From NCBI GenBank assembly GCA_028696435.1, contig JAQVHC010000005.1, forward strand, positions 1 through 27,506: 27,506 bases of DNA. The letters are read 5' to 3'. Position 1 is the stretch's first letter. Each line of letters opens with the position of its first letter. Shown piece after piece: positions 1 to 7,801 of this stretch. Origin of the DNA: Actinomycetota bacterium. Lineage in GTDB: Bacteria; Actinomycetota; Humimicrobiia; Humimicrobiales; Humimicrobiaceae. Position numbers and translations under genes: made by a program. The notes beneath the pieces were generated by a model. The model had not been told where the DNA came from, did no database searches, and saw only the letters and a list, made by a program, of their open reading frames with translations.

Positions 1-251
1 TGATTGAAACCCCTGATGAAGAACGTAAATTGAGGATAGGGTTTATTATAAGTAAAAAAAGGGGCAGTGCGGTTTTAAGAAATAGAATTAAAAGGGTAAT
101 TAAAGAGACCCTCAGAGAGATGAATGGAGAGGTTTGCTGCGGTCTGGATGTTTTGTTTAGTATAAATAGCAATATTTGTGATATTGATTTAAAAGAATTA
201 AAAGTTAAAGTAAATAAAATTATAGAACCATACCTCACCAACTGCACATAA
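1..251 (+). CDS. rnpA: Ribonuclease P protein component (5' end outside window)
   Basis: This is the protein subunit of RNase P, which helps the catalytic RNA trim the 5' leader of pre-tRNAs. The reading frame is open from base 3 to the stop at 249-251, so the N-terminal part lies off the window. A TTG at 30 is internal, because family-like sequence (EERKLRIGFIISKK) continues upstream of it. The diagnostic basic motif RNRIKRVIKE, the RNR signature of RnpA that contacts the RNA, is present, followed by the usual acidic/hydrophobic C-terminal strand. The visible part is about 82 residues against a usual 110-120. It is followed within 50 bp by yidD, the classical rpmH-rnpA-yidD-yidC order near oriC; rpmH would be upstream of the window. 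Confidence 0.93.
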   Translation, partial: IETPDEERKLRIGFIISKKRGSAVLRNRIKRVIKETLREMNGEVCCGLDVLFSINSNICDIDLKELKVKVNKIIEPYLTNCT

Positions 252-301
252 CCATTGTTTATTAATAGTTAATAGTTTATTAATAATTTATTATTCTAAT
301 T

Positions 302-511
302 GTGAAACGGTTTTTATTATTTTTATTAAGATTTTATAAGAAATATATCTCACCAATGCTGCCTGAGAGCTGCAGGTTTTATCCCACCTGCTCGGAATAC
401 GCAATTGATGCAATTAATAAGTATGGTGTATTAAAAGGTAGTATAAAAGCTATATACAGAGTATTAAGATGTAATCCATTTAATAAGGGTGGATATGACC
501 CTGTAAGATAA
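302..511 (+). CDS. yidD: Membrane protein insertion efficiency factor YidD
   Basis: A 69-residue YidD-family protein, a small membrane-associated helper of YidC-dependent inner membrane protein insertion. Visible family signatures are an N-terminal amphipathic/hydrophobic stretch (FLLFLLRFYKKYISP), the cysteine motif CRFYPTCSEYA, and the C-terminal RVLRCNPFNKGGYDPV block. The length is close to the family norm. The start chosen is GTG at 302. No good Shine-Dalgarno sequence precedes it (the upstream DNA is almost pure A/T), so the gene may be translated by coupling or from an A/U-rich leader. It sits between rnpA and yidC, as in most Gram-positive bacteria. Confidence 0.93.
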   Translation: MKRFLLFLLRFYKKYISPMLPESCRFYPTCSEYAIDAINKYGVLKGSIKAIYRVLRCNPFNKGGYDPVR

Positions 512-531
512 TAAGAGAGAAGGTATTATAA

Positions 532-1389
532 TTGGCACAAATAATGGAGTTTCTTAGACCAATACAGAGCGGACTGGAATACATAATTGTATTTCTATAT
601 AACCATGTGGTAGGCAATTACGGTGTAGTTATAATTATTCTTACAATTATAGTAAGAGCAGTACTTATTCCCCTGACAATAGGACAGACGAAGTCTATGG
701 CAAAAATGCAAAAGCTGCAGCCCGAGCTTAATGAAATACAGAAGAAATACAAAAATGATCCCCAAAAGATGCAGGAAGAAATGATGAATTTTTATACTAA
801 AAACAAAGTCAACCCTCTATCAGGATGCTTCCCACTTCTTCTGCAAATGCCGGTATTCTATGCATTATTCGGAGCATTAAGAAATCCATCAAGAATAGTA
901 ACAGACGTGATTGGAAATTTTAATTTAAGTGGAATAGCAAACGGGATAAGAACAGGAATGATAGGAATATTAAAGGGAACAGAGTTCATACCAGGCAGCG
1001 CGCCCAATCCGAATTATAGTTTTCTGTGGCTTAATCTAAACGAGAAGGATCCCTATTATGTTCTTGTTATATTGATGGTTTTAACAATGTTTTTGTCTAC
1101 AAAAATGTCATCACCTGACACAAAGCAATCAAAAGCAATGTATATGATGCCTTTAGTATTTGGAATTATTTCAATACCACTACCTTCAGGTTTTCTCGTA
1201 TACTGGGTAACCTCAAATATATGGACCATAGGGCAGCAGTGGGTTATGAATAAAATTATAGCAAAGGATATGGAAAAAGAAGAACCTGAGAAAAAAGGGG
1301 CAGCACAAAAGACCAGGGAGCAGTTGAGTGAGGAAGATAAAAAAGTAATAAAAAAGAAATTAAAGAAAAAGAGAAAAAAGAAAAGGTGA
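532..1389 (+). CDS. yidC: Membrane protein insertase YidC (Oxa1 family)
   Basis: A 285-residue YidC/Oxa1/SpoIIIJ-type insertase that inserts and folds membrane proteins alone or with Sec. It is the short Gram-positive form without the large periplasmic domain. I see hydrophobic segments near residues 15-50, a cytoplasmic helical hairpin (MAKMQKLQPELNEIQKKYKNDPQKM, here split as MAKMQKLQPEL and NEIQKKYKNDPQKM), the conserved NPLSGCFPLLLQMP stretch, further membrane segments around 175-235, and a very basic tail (KKKLKKKRKKKR) that fits ribosome contact. There is no obvious lipobox at the N-terminus, unlike many Bacillus homologues. Start: TTG at 532, preceded by a GAGAGAAGG-type ribosome site 9-10 nt upstream; an internal ATG at 544 would be too far from that site. 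It is probably co-transcribed with yidD and jag. Confidence 0.95.
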   Translation: MAQIMEFLRPIQSGLEYIIVFLYNHVVGNYGVVIIILTIIVRAVLIPLTIGQTKSMAKMQKLQPELNEIQKKYKNDPQKMQEEMMNFYTKNKVNPLSGCFPLLLQMPVFYALFGALRNPSRIVTDVIGNFNLSGIANGIRTGMIGILKGTEFIPGSAPNPNYSFLWLNLNEKDPYYVLVILMVLTMFLSTKMSSPDTKQSKAMYMMPLVFGIISIPLPSGFLVYWVTSNIWTIGQQWVMNKIIAKDMEKEEPEKKGAAQKTREQLSEEDKKVIKKKLKKKRKKKR

Positions 1390-1404
1390 TAATTTTATTG
1401 TGGT

Positions 1405-2004
1405 GTGATGCATATGGTTGAAGAAAAAGGTATAAAAGATGCTCTGGATTTATATGTAGAGTCGCTGGAAGAGGAACAGAAAAGCAATAAATTAATAGAA
1501 AATAATAATAAGACAGGGAAGAACATAGAGATAGATGAAGAGGTAACTACAGGGCTGGAGAAGGTAAGAAAAATACTGAAGAAGACAATAGAACTCATTT
1601 GTGTGGGTGAGAATGTAAAAATAAATGCTGACCCAAATGAACTAAAGCTCTCTGTATATGGAGGAGATCTGGGAATCGCAATTGGAAAAGATGGGAAAAA
1701 TATGCAGGCGATTGAATATATTATTAATTTAATTTGTAAGAGAAAAAAACTGGTTAATGGAACCATAATTATAGATATTAAAGACTATCGTCGAAATAGA
1801 ATGAAAAAAATTAAAAAAGAAGCAAGGGAAATGGCAAAAAAAGTTGTTAGAGAAGGGAAAGAAATTGCTTTACAACCAATGTGCGCATATGAACGAAAGA
1901 TAGTACACAACATACTTTCAGAATTTGAAGGTGTAAATACAAAAAGTAAGTATGAGGAACCAAACAGAAGAATAGTGATATATCCTGTGAAGAAAAGTAA
2001 ATAG
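1405..2004 (+). CDS. jag: Jag/KhpB-type KH-R3H RNA-binding protein
   Basis: A single-stranded nucleic acid-binding protein of the Jag (KhpB/EloR) family, usually encoded next to yidC and linked in other Firmicutes to cell elongation and sRNA binding. The KH domain is recognisable at about residues 65-125, with the GxxG loop GKDG at residues 94-97. The R3H part follows (helix containing REGKEIALQPM, then RRIVIYPVKK at the C-terminus). The N-terminal ~60 residues are acidic and low-complexity and do not clearly form the usual Jag_N domain. Starts GTG 1405, ATG 1408 and ATG 1414 are all possible; none has a strong ribosome site. It ends just before a strong terminator, so it closes the rnpA-jag transcription unit. 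Confidence 0.9.
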   Translation: MMHMVEEKGIKDALDLYVESLEEEQKSNKLIENNNKTGKNIEIDEEVTTGLEKVRKILKKTIELICVGENVKINADPNELKLSVYGGDLGIAIGKDGKNMQAIEYIINLICKRKKLVNGTIIIDIKDYRRNRMKKIKKEAREMAKKVVREGKEIALQPMCAYERKIVHNILSEFEGVNTKSKYEEPNRRIVIYPVKKSK

Positions 2005-2034
2005 ATAGATAAAAATAGAAAAAATCAAAAAAAG

Positions 2035-2060
2035 AATGGCACTCTGGTGCCATTTTTTTT
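2035..2060 (+). terminator. Intrinsic terminator after jag
   Basis: Perfect 8-bp stem AATGGCAC / GTGCCATT with a TCTG loop, followed by a run of T (2053-2060). It lies 30 bp after the jag stop. An A-rich stretch on the 5' side could let it act on the other strand too. It separates the rnpA-jag unit from mnmE. Confidence 0.9.
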
Positions 2061-2068
2061 ATTGATTT

Positions 2069-2097
2069 TTGCATGTTAAAATAACATTAAATATGAT
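2069..2097 (+). promoter_or_regulatory. Candidate sigma-A-type promoter for mnmE
   Basis: A TTGCAT -35-like hexamer (2069-2074), 17-nt spacer and TATGAT -10 hexamer (2092-2097), placed just after the jag terminator and about 50 bp before the mnmE start. The -10 is good (5/6) and the -35 weak (3/6). The position makes sense because the terminator requires a new promoter here. Confidence 0.5.
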
Positions 2098-2147
2098 TAA
2101 TTTATAGAGGTAGCAAAATATAATCATTTATTAAAGAGGGTAAACAG

Positions 2148-3530
2148 ATGGATAATGATGACACAATAACTGCAATAGGAACAAAACCAGGTGAAGCTGC
2201 AATAGGAATAGTGAAGGTGAGCGGTAACAAATCAATAGCCATAGTCGATAGGATATTCAGGTCAAAAAGCAGAAAAAAGCTTTCAGCCATTGAGACTTAC
2301 AATATGATTTATGGACATATTGTTGATAAAAACAGCGATATTATAGATGAAGTTATAGTATCTGTAATGAAAAGCCCCCATTCATATACAAGAGAGGATG
2401 TCGTTGAAATAAATTGTCATGGTGGGCTGGTTGCAACAGAAAAGGTGCTGGAATTGTGTGTTGAAAATGGCGCAAGAATAGCAGAACCGGGAGAATTTAC
2501 AAAAAGAGCTTTTTTAAATGGGAGAATAGACCTTTCTCAGGCCGAAGCTGTGATTGACCTTGTGAGATCAAAAACAGAGCAAAGCCTGAAAATAGCAGCT
2601 AAAAATTTACAGGGTAATATAAAGAATGAGATTAATAAAATCAGACAGGAAATCCTGGATATAATAATACAGCTGGAAGCATCTGTAGATTTTATTGAAG
2701 AAGACCTCGAAGTGACTCCATATCATGAACTGGAGAAAAGAGTAAGGGTAATAGAAAAAGAACTGGAAGATATGATTAAAAACGAAAAAAGGGGAGAAAT
2801 AATAAAAAACGGAATAAAGATAGCAATTATTGGAAAGCCAAATGTTGGGAAATCCAGCCTGCTCAATATGCTATCCAGAAAGGATAAAGCAATAGTAACT
2901 TCAATACCGGGAACAACAAGAGATGCAGTAGAGGAGATATTATATGTGGAAGGAATACCTCTTATACTTGTGGATACTGCAGGCATAAGAGAGACAAAAA
3001 ATATTATTGAAAAGATTGGAGTTGAAAAAAGCTTGAGACACATAGATGAAGCAGAACTGGTGATCATGGTGCTTGATGGCAATAGAAAATTTGATAATAA
3101 GGACCTGCAGATAATTAAAAAAGTAAGGGAAAAAACAATAATATGTTGTATAAACAAGGTAGACCTTGAACAAAATATTGAAATGGGTAAGGTGCTGGAT
3201 TATTTTGATGAAGAAAAAATTGTAAAAATCTCTGCATTAAAGGGTATAGGAATAGAAAAGCTTGAAAATATGATAAAAGAGCTGGTGCTGGGTGATGGAG
3301 AAATCAATCTGGAAGAAATGATTATAATTAATAAAAGGCATAAAAATATATTGACAGAGGTTAAAAAACTATTAGAAAATGCCAGGAAAGCAATGGTGGA
3401 GGACATGTCAGAAGAATTCCCCTGCTGTGACCTCAGAGAGGCTTATGGCCTTCTGGGGGAAATAGTTGGTGAGACAGTTACGGATGATATCCTTGATGGA
3501 ATATTCAGCCAGTTCTGTATTGGAAAATAA
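2148..3530 (+). CDS. mnmE: tRNA modification GTPase MnmE
   Basis: A 460-residue MnmE (TrmE), the potassium-dependent GTPase that with MnmG builds the (carboxymethyl)aminomethyl group on U34 of certain tRNAs. The N-terminal folate-binding domain begins with DTITAIGTKPGEAAIGIVKVSG. The G domain is inserted from about residue 220: G1 GKPNVGKS (residues 229-236), TTRD switch I, DTAGI (G3) and NKVD (G4). The C-terminal FCIGK ending carries the family CxGK motif needed for modification. Length is standard. ATG start with an AAGAGGG ribosome site about 10 nt upstream. The partner gene mnmG lies downstream, separated by the mnmG-like paralog. Confidence 0.97.
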   Translation: MDNDDTITAIGTKPGEAAIGIVKVSGNKSIAIVDRIFRSKSRKKLSAIETYNMIYGHIVDKNSDIIDEVIVSVMKSPHSYTREDVVEINCHGGLVATEKVLELCVENGARIAEPGEFTKRAFLNGRIDLSQAEAVIDLVRSKTEQSLKIAAKNLQGNIKNEINKIRQEILDIIIQLEASVDFIEEDLEVTPYHELEKRVRVIEKELEDMIKNEKRGEIIKNGIKIAIIGKPNVGKSSLLNMLSRKDKAIVTSIPGTTRDAVEEILYVEGIPLILVDTAGIRETKNIIEKIGVEKSLRHIDEAELVIMVLDGNRKFDNKDLQIIKKVREKTIICCINKVDLEQNIEMGKVLDYFDEEKIVKISALKGIGIEKLENMIKELVLGDGEINLEEMIIINKRHKNILTEVKKLLENARKAMVEDMSEEFPCCDLREAYGLLGEIVGETVTDDILDGIFSQFCIGK

Positions 3531-3578
3531 GGAAAATAGAAATGCCAAAAAGCAATACAGTAAGAATATTTGGCGAAA

Positions 3579-3594
3579 TGTTTCACGTGAAACA
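3579..3594. promoter_or_regulatory. parS centromere-like site 1
   Basis: Exact 16-bp parS consensus TGTTTCACGTGAAACA, a perfect palindrome. ParB (encoded at 8634-9494) should nucleate and spread here. It is intergenic, between mnmE and the mnmG-like gene, 27 bp before the latter's start. Origin-proximal parS sites are standard in this gene neighbourhood. Confidence 0.97.
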
Positions 3595-3620
3595 CAAGCA
3601 GTTGATGACATAAAGAAAAG

Positions 3621-4970
3621 ATGGTTAGAAACAATAATAAACTAAAATATGATGTGATAGTAATCGGGGCCGGTCATGCAGGCTGTGAGGCAGCACTGGC
3701 AGCAGCAAGAGGTAACTCTAAAACCCTTCTTGTTTCAATCAATATGGATACCACAGAGCTAATGCCTTATGGGAATGAGATGGGTGGAGCAGGGCAGGAC
3801 CTGCTGATAAAAGAAATAGACGTTATGGGCGGGGAAATACTTAAAAACATTAAAAATAATTATATTAATATCAGGGTAGATAATAAATGGATTGATTATT
3901 CAGTGAAAACCACGAAAGTGCTTGTTGATGGGAGAAGATATTTGCTTTTAATGAAGAAAGTGCTTGAAAATCAGAATAACCTGGACCTGAGACAGGGCCT
4001 GATAGTGGACATCTGTAAGGATGGATATTTATATAATTTAAAAACAAGTGATGGAATTACATATTCAGCATATTGTGTGGTTGTGTGTACAGGAACTTTT
4101 CTTGGTGGAAAAATATTCTGGGGGGAATATGAATTAGAAGCTGGAAGGCAGGGAGAAATATGTTCCAGGAGACTTCTTGAGAGTTTAAAGGATTATGGAT
4201 TCGAGTTTAAAAGAGTAAGAAATTATGTTGCTCCACTGGTAGACAGTAAAACAATTAATAAGGGGAGTCTTGAAAGACAGCTATTTAAAGAAGAAAATGG
4301 TAGTTTCTTATCCGGGAACGATTTGAAAGTTAAAAGGCAGATGCATAGTTATAAAACATATATAAATAAAAATTTTGTTGATTACTTATTAAAAAATGAG
4401 GATAAAATAAAATCTCCAGGTGAACACGGTAATAAATATGAAGATGAGTCCATTTCCATTGAGTCGGTGATATTAAGAAATAAAAATAGAGGAAGGAAGG
4501 AAGTTTTTATAAACCCTATGGGTAGAAATACAACTGAAGTATACCTGCAGGGGCTTGAAACAGCGCTACACGAAGAATTGCAAACCGGGATGTTAAAAAA
4601 ATTGGATGGTTTTGAGGATATAGAGATTACAAGACCGGGTTATGGTATTGAATACAGTATCCTGAGCCCGCTTCAACTAAAGAGTGATTTACAGGCTAAA
4701 AATATGGAAGGGATTTATTTTGCCGGACTCATAAATGGAACAAGGGGGTATGAGGAATCTGCTGCACAGGGAATGGTTGCTGGTATGAATGCATCAAGAA
4801 AGTCTAAAGGACTTAAAAGTATCTATTTTAAGAAAGAAGATAGCTGCACGGGAATGCTCATAGACAGTATTGTATCCGGAAACAATAGCAGAGGATTATA
4901 CCGGCTAAACCCGGGCCTGGAGGAATATATGACCTATAAGAGGAAGGATATTAACAGTAAAATACTGTAG
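3621..4970 (+). CDS. Truncated MnmG-like FAD protein (paralog)
   Basis: A 449-residue intact open frame clearly related to the neighbouring MnmG. The FAD-binding start (VIGAGHAGCEAALAAAR), the central CTGTFLGG strand, the NTTEVYLQGLETAL region, RPGYGIEYS and the FAGLINGTRGYEESAAQG motif all match. Two family features are gone. The MPCNPSIGG loop reads MPYGNEMGG, with Tyr50 in place of the conserved Cys, and the HGPRHCPSID region has become HGNKYEDESIS, with no Cys. The C-terminal helical domain that binds MnmE and tRNA is absent; the frame ends where that domain would begin. It probably binds FAD but is unlikely to do the normal MnmG reaction (inference). TrmFO has a similar length but a different N-terminal signature. 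Codon use resembles the core genes. The ATG start has only a weak AAAGAAAAG ribosome site. Confidence 0.85.
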   Translation: MVRNNNKLKYDVIVIGAGHAGCEAALAAARGNSKTLLVSINMDTTELMPYGNEMGGAGQDLLIKEIDVMGGEILKNIKNNYINIRVDNKWIDYSVKTTKVLVDGRRYLLLMKKVLENQNNLDLRQGLIVDICKDGYLYNLKTSDGITYSAYCVVVCTGTFLGGKIFWGEYELEAGRQGEICSRRLLESLKDYGFEFKRVRNYVAPLVDSKTINKGSLERQLFKEENGSFLSGNDLKVKRQMHSYKTYINKNFVDYLLKNEDKIKSPGEHGNKYEDESISIESVILRNKNRGRKEVFINPMGRNTTEVYLQGLETALHEELQTGMLKKLDGFEDIEITRPGYGIEYSILSPLQLKSDLQAKNMEGIYFAGLINGTRGYEESAAQGMVAGMNASRKSKGLKSIYFKKEDSCTGMLIDSIVSGNNSRGLYRLNPGLEEYMTYKRKDINSKIL

Positions 4971-5048
4971 AGCTTTTAGAAAATAATAAAAATAGAAGAT
5001 ACGAAAGCAGGAGTTGAAAAACTTTAAATATTTTTAAATAGGTATTTT

Positions 5049-5064
5049 TGTTTCACGTGAAACA
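5049..5064. promoter_or_regulatory. parS centromere-like site 2
   Basis: A second exact TGTTTCACGTGAAACA palindrome, 48 bp before the mnmG start. With site 1 it brackets the mnmG-like gene, so each mnmG-type gene has its own upstream parS. The remaining DNA of this intergenic gap (4971-5111) is A/T-rich; a TTGAAA at 5014-5019 could be part of a promoter, but no convincing pair is seen. Confidence 0.97.
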
Positions 5065-5111
5065 CTATTTTAAATTTTTCATTATGTTAATCAAAGAGGC
5101 AGATATAAAAT

Positions 5112-6995
5112 ATGAACTATGATGTGATAGTTGTAGGAGCCGGCCATGCAGGCTGCGAGGCTGCCCTGGCAGCAGCAAGACTGGGTTTAAAAACACTAAT
5201 TCTTACCATTAATCCGGACAAGATAGCTTTAATGCCATGCAATCCTTCAATAGGAGGGGTAGGGAAAAGCCAGCTTGTAAGCGAATTAGACGCACTGGGC
5301 GGACAGATGGCAAAAGTTGCTGATAAGACGTATATACAGTTAAGGGTATTAAACAAAAGAAAAGGTCCTGCAGTCCAGGCTCTCAGAGCACAGATAGATA
5401 AAAAAGAATATGAAATAGAAATGAAAAGGGTCCTTGAGAATACAGAAAATTTAACCTTGAGACAGGGAACAGTTAATAAAATACTTGTAAAAAATGACAC
5501 CGTAACAGGCGTAAGTATAGAAAGCGGGCTGGAGTTTAAAGCAAAAGCAGTAATTGTGACAACAGGAACTTTTCTTAGGGGCAGGATAATTATCGGGAGA
5601 AAAGATTATCATGCAGGTAGAATGGGAGAGTATCCTGCGATGAATTTAACAAATAATCTGATTTCTCTCGGATTTAAAATAGGAAGATTCCAGACCGCAA
5701 CTCCTCCCAGGGTTGACAAAAGAACACTGGACCTATCAAAAACAGAAATTCAAAGAGGCGAAGAAGAGCCAGTGGGATTTTCCATCTGGAATAAAGGAGG
5801 AATTCGCAAAAATATTGAGTGCTATTTAACTTATACGAACAAAAAAACCAACGAAATTGTTAGGAAAAATATAGAGGAATCTCCTATAAAATCAGGGATG
5901 GTTGACACCCATGGACCAAGACACTGTCCTTCTATTGATAGAAAAGTAATTAATTTTCCGGAAAAGACGAGGCATCCAATTTTTATTGAGCCAGAGGGTG
6001 AAAACACAAATGAAATGTATTTGCAGGGGCTGACCACAAGCATGCCACCTGAAATACAGCAAAAAATAATAAATACTGTAAGCGGACTTGAGAATGCAAG
6101 AATAATAAGACCTGGTTATGCAGTAGAATATGATTATATAATCCCCAATCAATTAAATTTTACACTTGAATCGAAAAAGATTAGTAATTTGTATTTTGCA
6201 GGGCAGATAAACGGTACATCGGGGTATGAGGAAGCTGCTGTTCAGGGGTTTTTAAGTGGTGTTAATGCAGCGCAGAAAATAAAAAACAGGCCCCCTCTGA
6301 TCCTTACAAGAGATAATAGTTATATAGGTGTTCTGATAGATGATCTTATAACCAAAGAACTGATAGAACCATATAGAATGTATACTTCAAGAGCAGAGTA
6401 CAGGCTTATATTAAGGTGTGATAATGCAGATATAAGATTGAGTGGTTACGGGAAAAACATCGGGCTTATAACCAGTGAACAGTATAAAAAGGTTCTAAAT
6501 AAAGAAAATAAAATAAACGAAGCTATAGAAAAATTAAAATCGATATGGATAAATCCAGGCAAGACCACAATCCGGCTTTTTGAAAATGTGGATACAAAAC
6601 TGATGGCAGATACTTCACTAAGTGCTTATAAACTTTTAAAAAGACCCGGGGTTAATATAGATGACATTACAGGTCTTCTTAATGATTCAAATGGGGATTA
6701 CGATAAAGATATATTAAAGCAGGTAGAAATTATAGTAAAGTACGAGGGGTATATAAACAGGCAGTTAAACGAGATTAAAAAAATGGAGGGACTTGAAAAA
6801 TATTACCTTCCACAAGATCTCAATTATTTTGACATAACAGGTCTGACCTATGAAGCAAAAGAGAAGCTTTCAGAAATCAGACCAAACACTCTTGGGCAGG
6901 CTTCAAGGATAGCAGGAATATCTCCTGCAGACATTTCAATACTTATGTTAAATCTGAAAGGAAAATTAAAAAAGGTGAAACAGTTTGGATATTGA
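5112..6995 (+). CDS. mnmG: tRNA uridine-5-carboxymethylaminomethyl modification enzyme MnmG
   Basis: A full-length 627-residue MnmG (GidA), the FAD- and NADH-dependent partner of MnmE in U34 tRNA modification. Dinucleotide-binding motif GAGHAGCEAA from residue 9. Conserved loop MPCNPSIGGVGKS with Cys43 and HGPRHCPSIDRK with Cys272 are both present (the cysteines lost in the paralog upstream). EPEGENTNEMYLQG and GYEEAAVQG are present, as is the C-terminal domain with TSRAEYRL, and GLTYEAKEKL / RPNTLGQASRIAG near the end. ATG start, with an AGAGG ribosome site about 13 nt upstream. The stop overlaps the rsmG start by 11 bp, so the two are translationally coupled. Confidence 0.97.
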   Translation: MNYDVIVVGAGHAGCEAALAAARLGLKTLILTINPDKIALMPCNPSIGGVGKSQLVSELDALGGQMAKVADKTYIQLRVLNKRKGPAVQALRAQIDKKEYEIEMKRVLENTENLTLRQGTVNKILVKNDTVTGVSIESGLEFKAKAVIVTTGTFLRGRIIIGRKDYHAGRMGEYPAMNLTNNLISLGFKIGRFQTATPPRVDKRTLDLSKTEIQRGEEEPVGFSIWNKGGIRKNIECYLTYTNKKTNEIVRKNIEESPIKSGMVDTHGPRHCPSIDRKVINFPEKTRHPIFIEPEGENTNEMYLQGLTTSMPPEIQQKIINTVSGLENARIIRPGYAVEYDYIIPNQLNFTLESKKISNLYFAGQINGTSGYEEAAVQGFLSGVNAAQKIKNRPPLILTRDNSYIGVLIDDLITKELIEPYRMYTSRAEYRLILRCDNADIRLSGYGKNIGLITSEQYKKVLNKENKINEAIEKLKSIWINPGKTTIRLFENVDTKLMADTSLSAYKLLKRPGVNIDDITGLLNDSNGDYDKDILKQVEIIVKYEGYINRQLNEIKKMEGLEKYYLPQDLNYFDITGLTYEAKEKLSEIRPNTLGQASRIAGISPADISILMLNLKGKLKKVKQFGY

Positions 6996-7725
6996 AGATA
7001 CTTTAAAATTAGCACTTATAGAAATGGGCATACACTTTACAAGTAATCAGCTGGATGCCCTGAAAAGGTATCTTGACATAGTTTTTAATTATAACAAAAG
7101 AATTAATCTAACAGGCACAAAAAATAAAGAAGAGATACTCAAAAGGCATATTCTGGATTCTATATCGCTGCTAAAATATAAAAGTGAGCTTTTTGATAGA
7201 TGCGGCATGGGTTCAAACGATCAAAAAGTACTGGATCTGGGAACCGGGGCCGGGCTGCCGGGAATACCTCTTTCTATTTTTGTAACCAATAAAATATTTT
7301 ACTTACTGGATAGTTCGCTTAAGAAAACCGATTTTTTAGAAATGGTTAAAGGAGAGTTAAATCTTAGGAACGTAAAAATATTAAGGGGGAGAGCAGAAGA
7401 GCTTGGAGCCAGGAGTATTTATAGAGAAAGCTTTGATATAGTCCTGGCGAGAGCGGTAGCAAATATTAGAATTTTAAATGAATTATCAATTCCATTTTGT
7501 AAAATTAATGGTAGAATTATATTTTATAAGAGTAGAAAAATAGATGCTGAATTGGAAGAAGGAAGGGAATCCATATTAAAACTAGGAGGAATTATAGAAG
7601 ATTTATTAGAAGTCAGGGTTCCTTATATAGATGAAAAAAGATTTTTTCTGGTAATAAATAAAATAAAAGAATCACCGGGAGCGTACCCGCGTAGCTTTAA
7701 CAGAATAAAAAAGAATCCTCTTTAA
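6985..7725 (+). CDS. rsmG: 16S rRNA (guanine527-N7)-methyltransferase RsmG
   Basis: A 246-residue RsmG (GidB), which methylates G527 of 16S rRNA using S-adenosylmethionine. The SAM-binding motif LDLGTGAGLPGIPL is at residues 83-96. Upstream is the family stretch YNKRINLTGTKN and ILKRHILDSISLL; downstream are LLDSSLKKTDFLE and the ARAVANIRIL block. Start: TTG at 6985, overlapping the end of mnmG, with AAAGGTG 7 nt upstream, a well-spaced ribosome site. The order mnmG-rsmG-parA-parB is the conserved origin-proximal order. Confidence 0.95.
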   Translation: MDIEDTLKLALIEMGIHFTSNQLDALKRYLDIVFNYNKRINLTGTKNKEEILKRHILDSISLLKYKSELFDRCGMGSNDQKVLDLGTGAGLPGIPLSIFVTNKIFYLLDSSLKKTDFLEMVKGELNLRNVKILRGRAEELGARSIYRESFDIVLARAVANIRILNELSIPFCKINGRIIFYKSRKIDAELEEGRESILKLGGIIEDLLEVRVPYIDEKRFFLVINKIKESPGAYPRSFNRIKKNPL

Positions 7726-7750
7726 AATATGTAGATATTACTATAAAATA

Positions 7751-7778
7751 AGCATATATGCAAAAGCATAAATATGCT
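7751..7778 (+). other. Hairpin between rsmG and parA
   Basis: Inverted repeat: AGCATAT-ATGC, AAAA loop, GCAT-(A)-ATATGCT, giving an 11-bp stem with one bulged A. No T run follows, so it is not a normal terminator. It may be an RNA stability or processing element, or chance in A/T-rich DNA. Confidence 0.35.
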
Positions 7779-7801
7779 ATAGAAATAAAATAAGTTTTTA
7801 G

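Noticed and set aside
257..285. GTTTATTAATA direct repeat (257-267 and 275-285) before yidD
   Set aside because: An 11-mer of A/T-rich sequence repeated with an 18-bp period is easily due to composition; no function suggested.
3621..4970. Calling the MnmG-like gene TrmFO
   Set aside because: Length is similar, but GAGHAGCEAALAAAR, the NTTEVYLQGLETAL stretch and the GYEESAAQG motif match MnmG and the adjacent copy rather than TrmFO.
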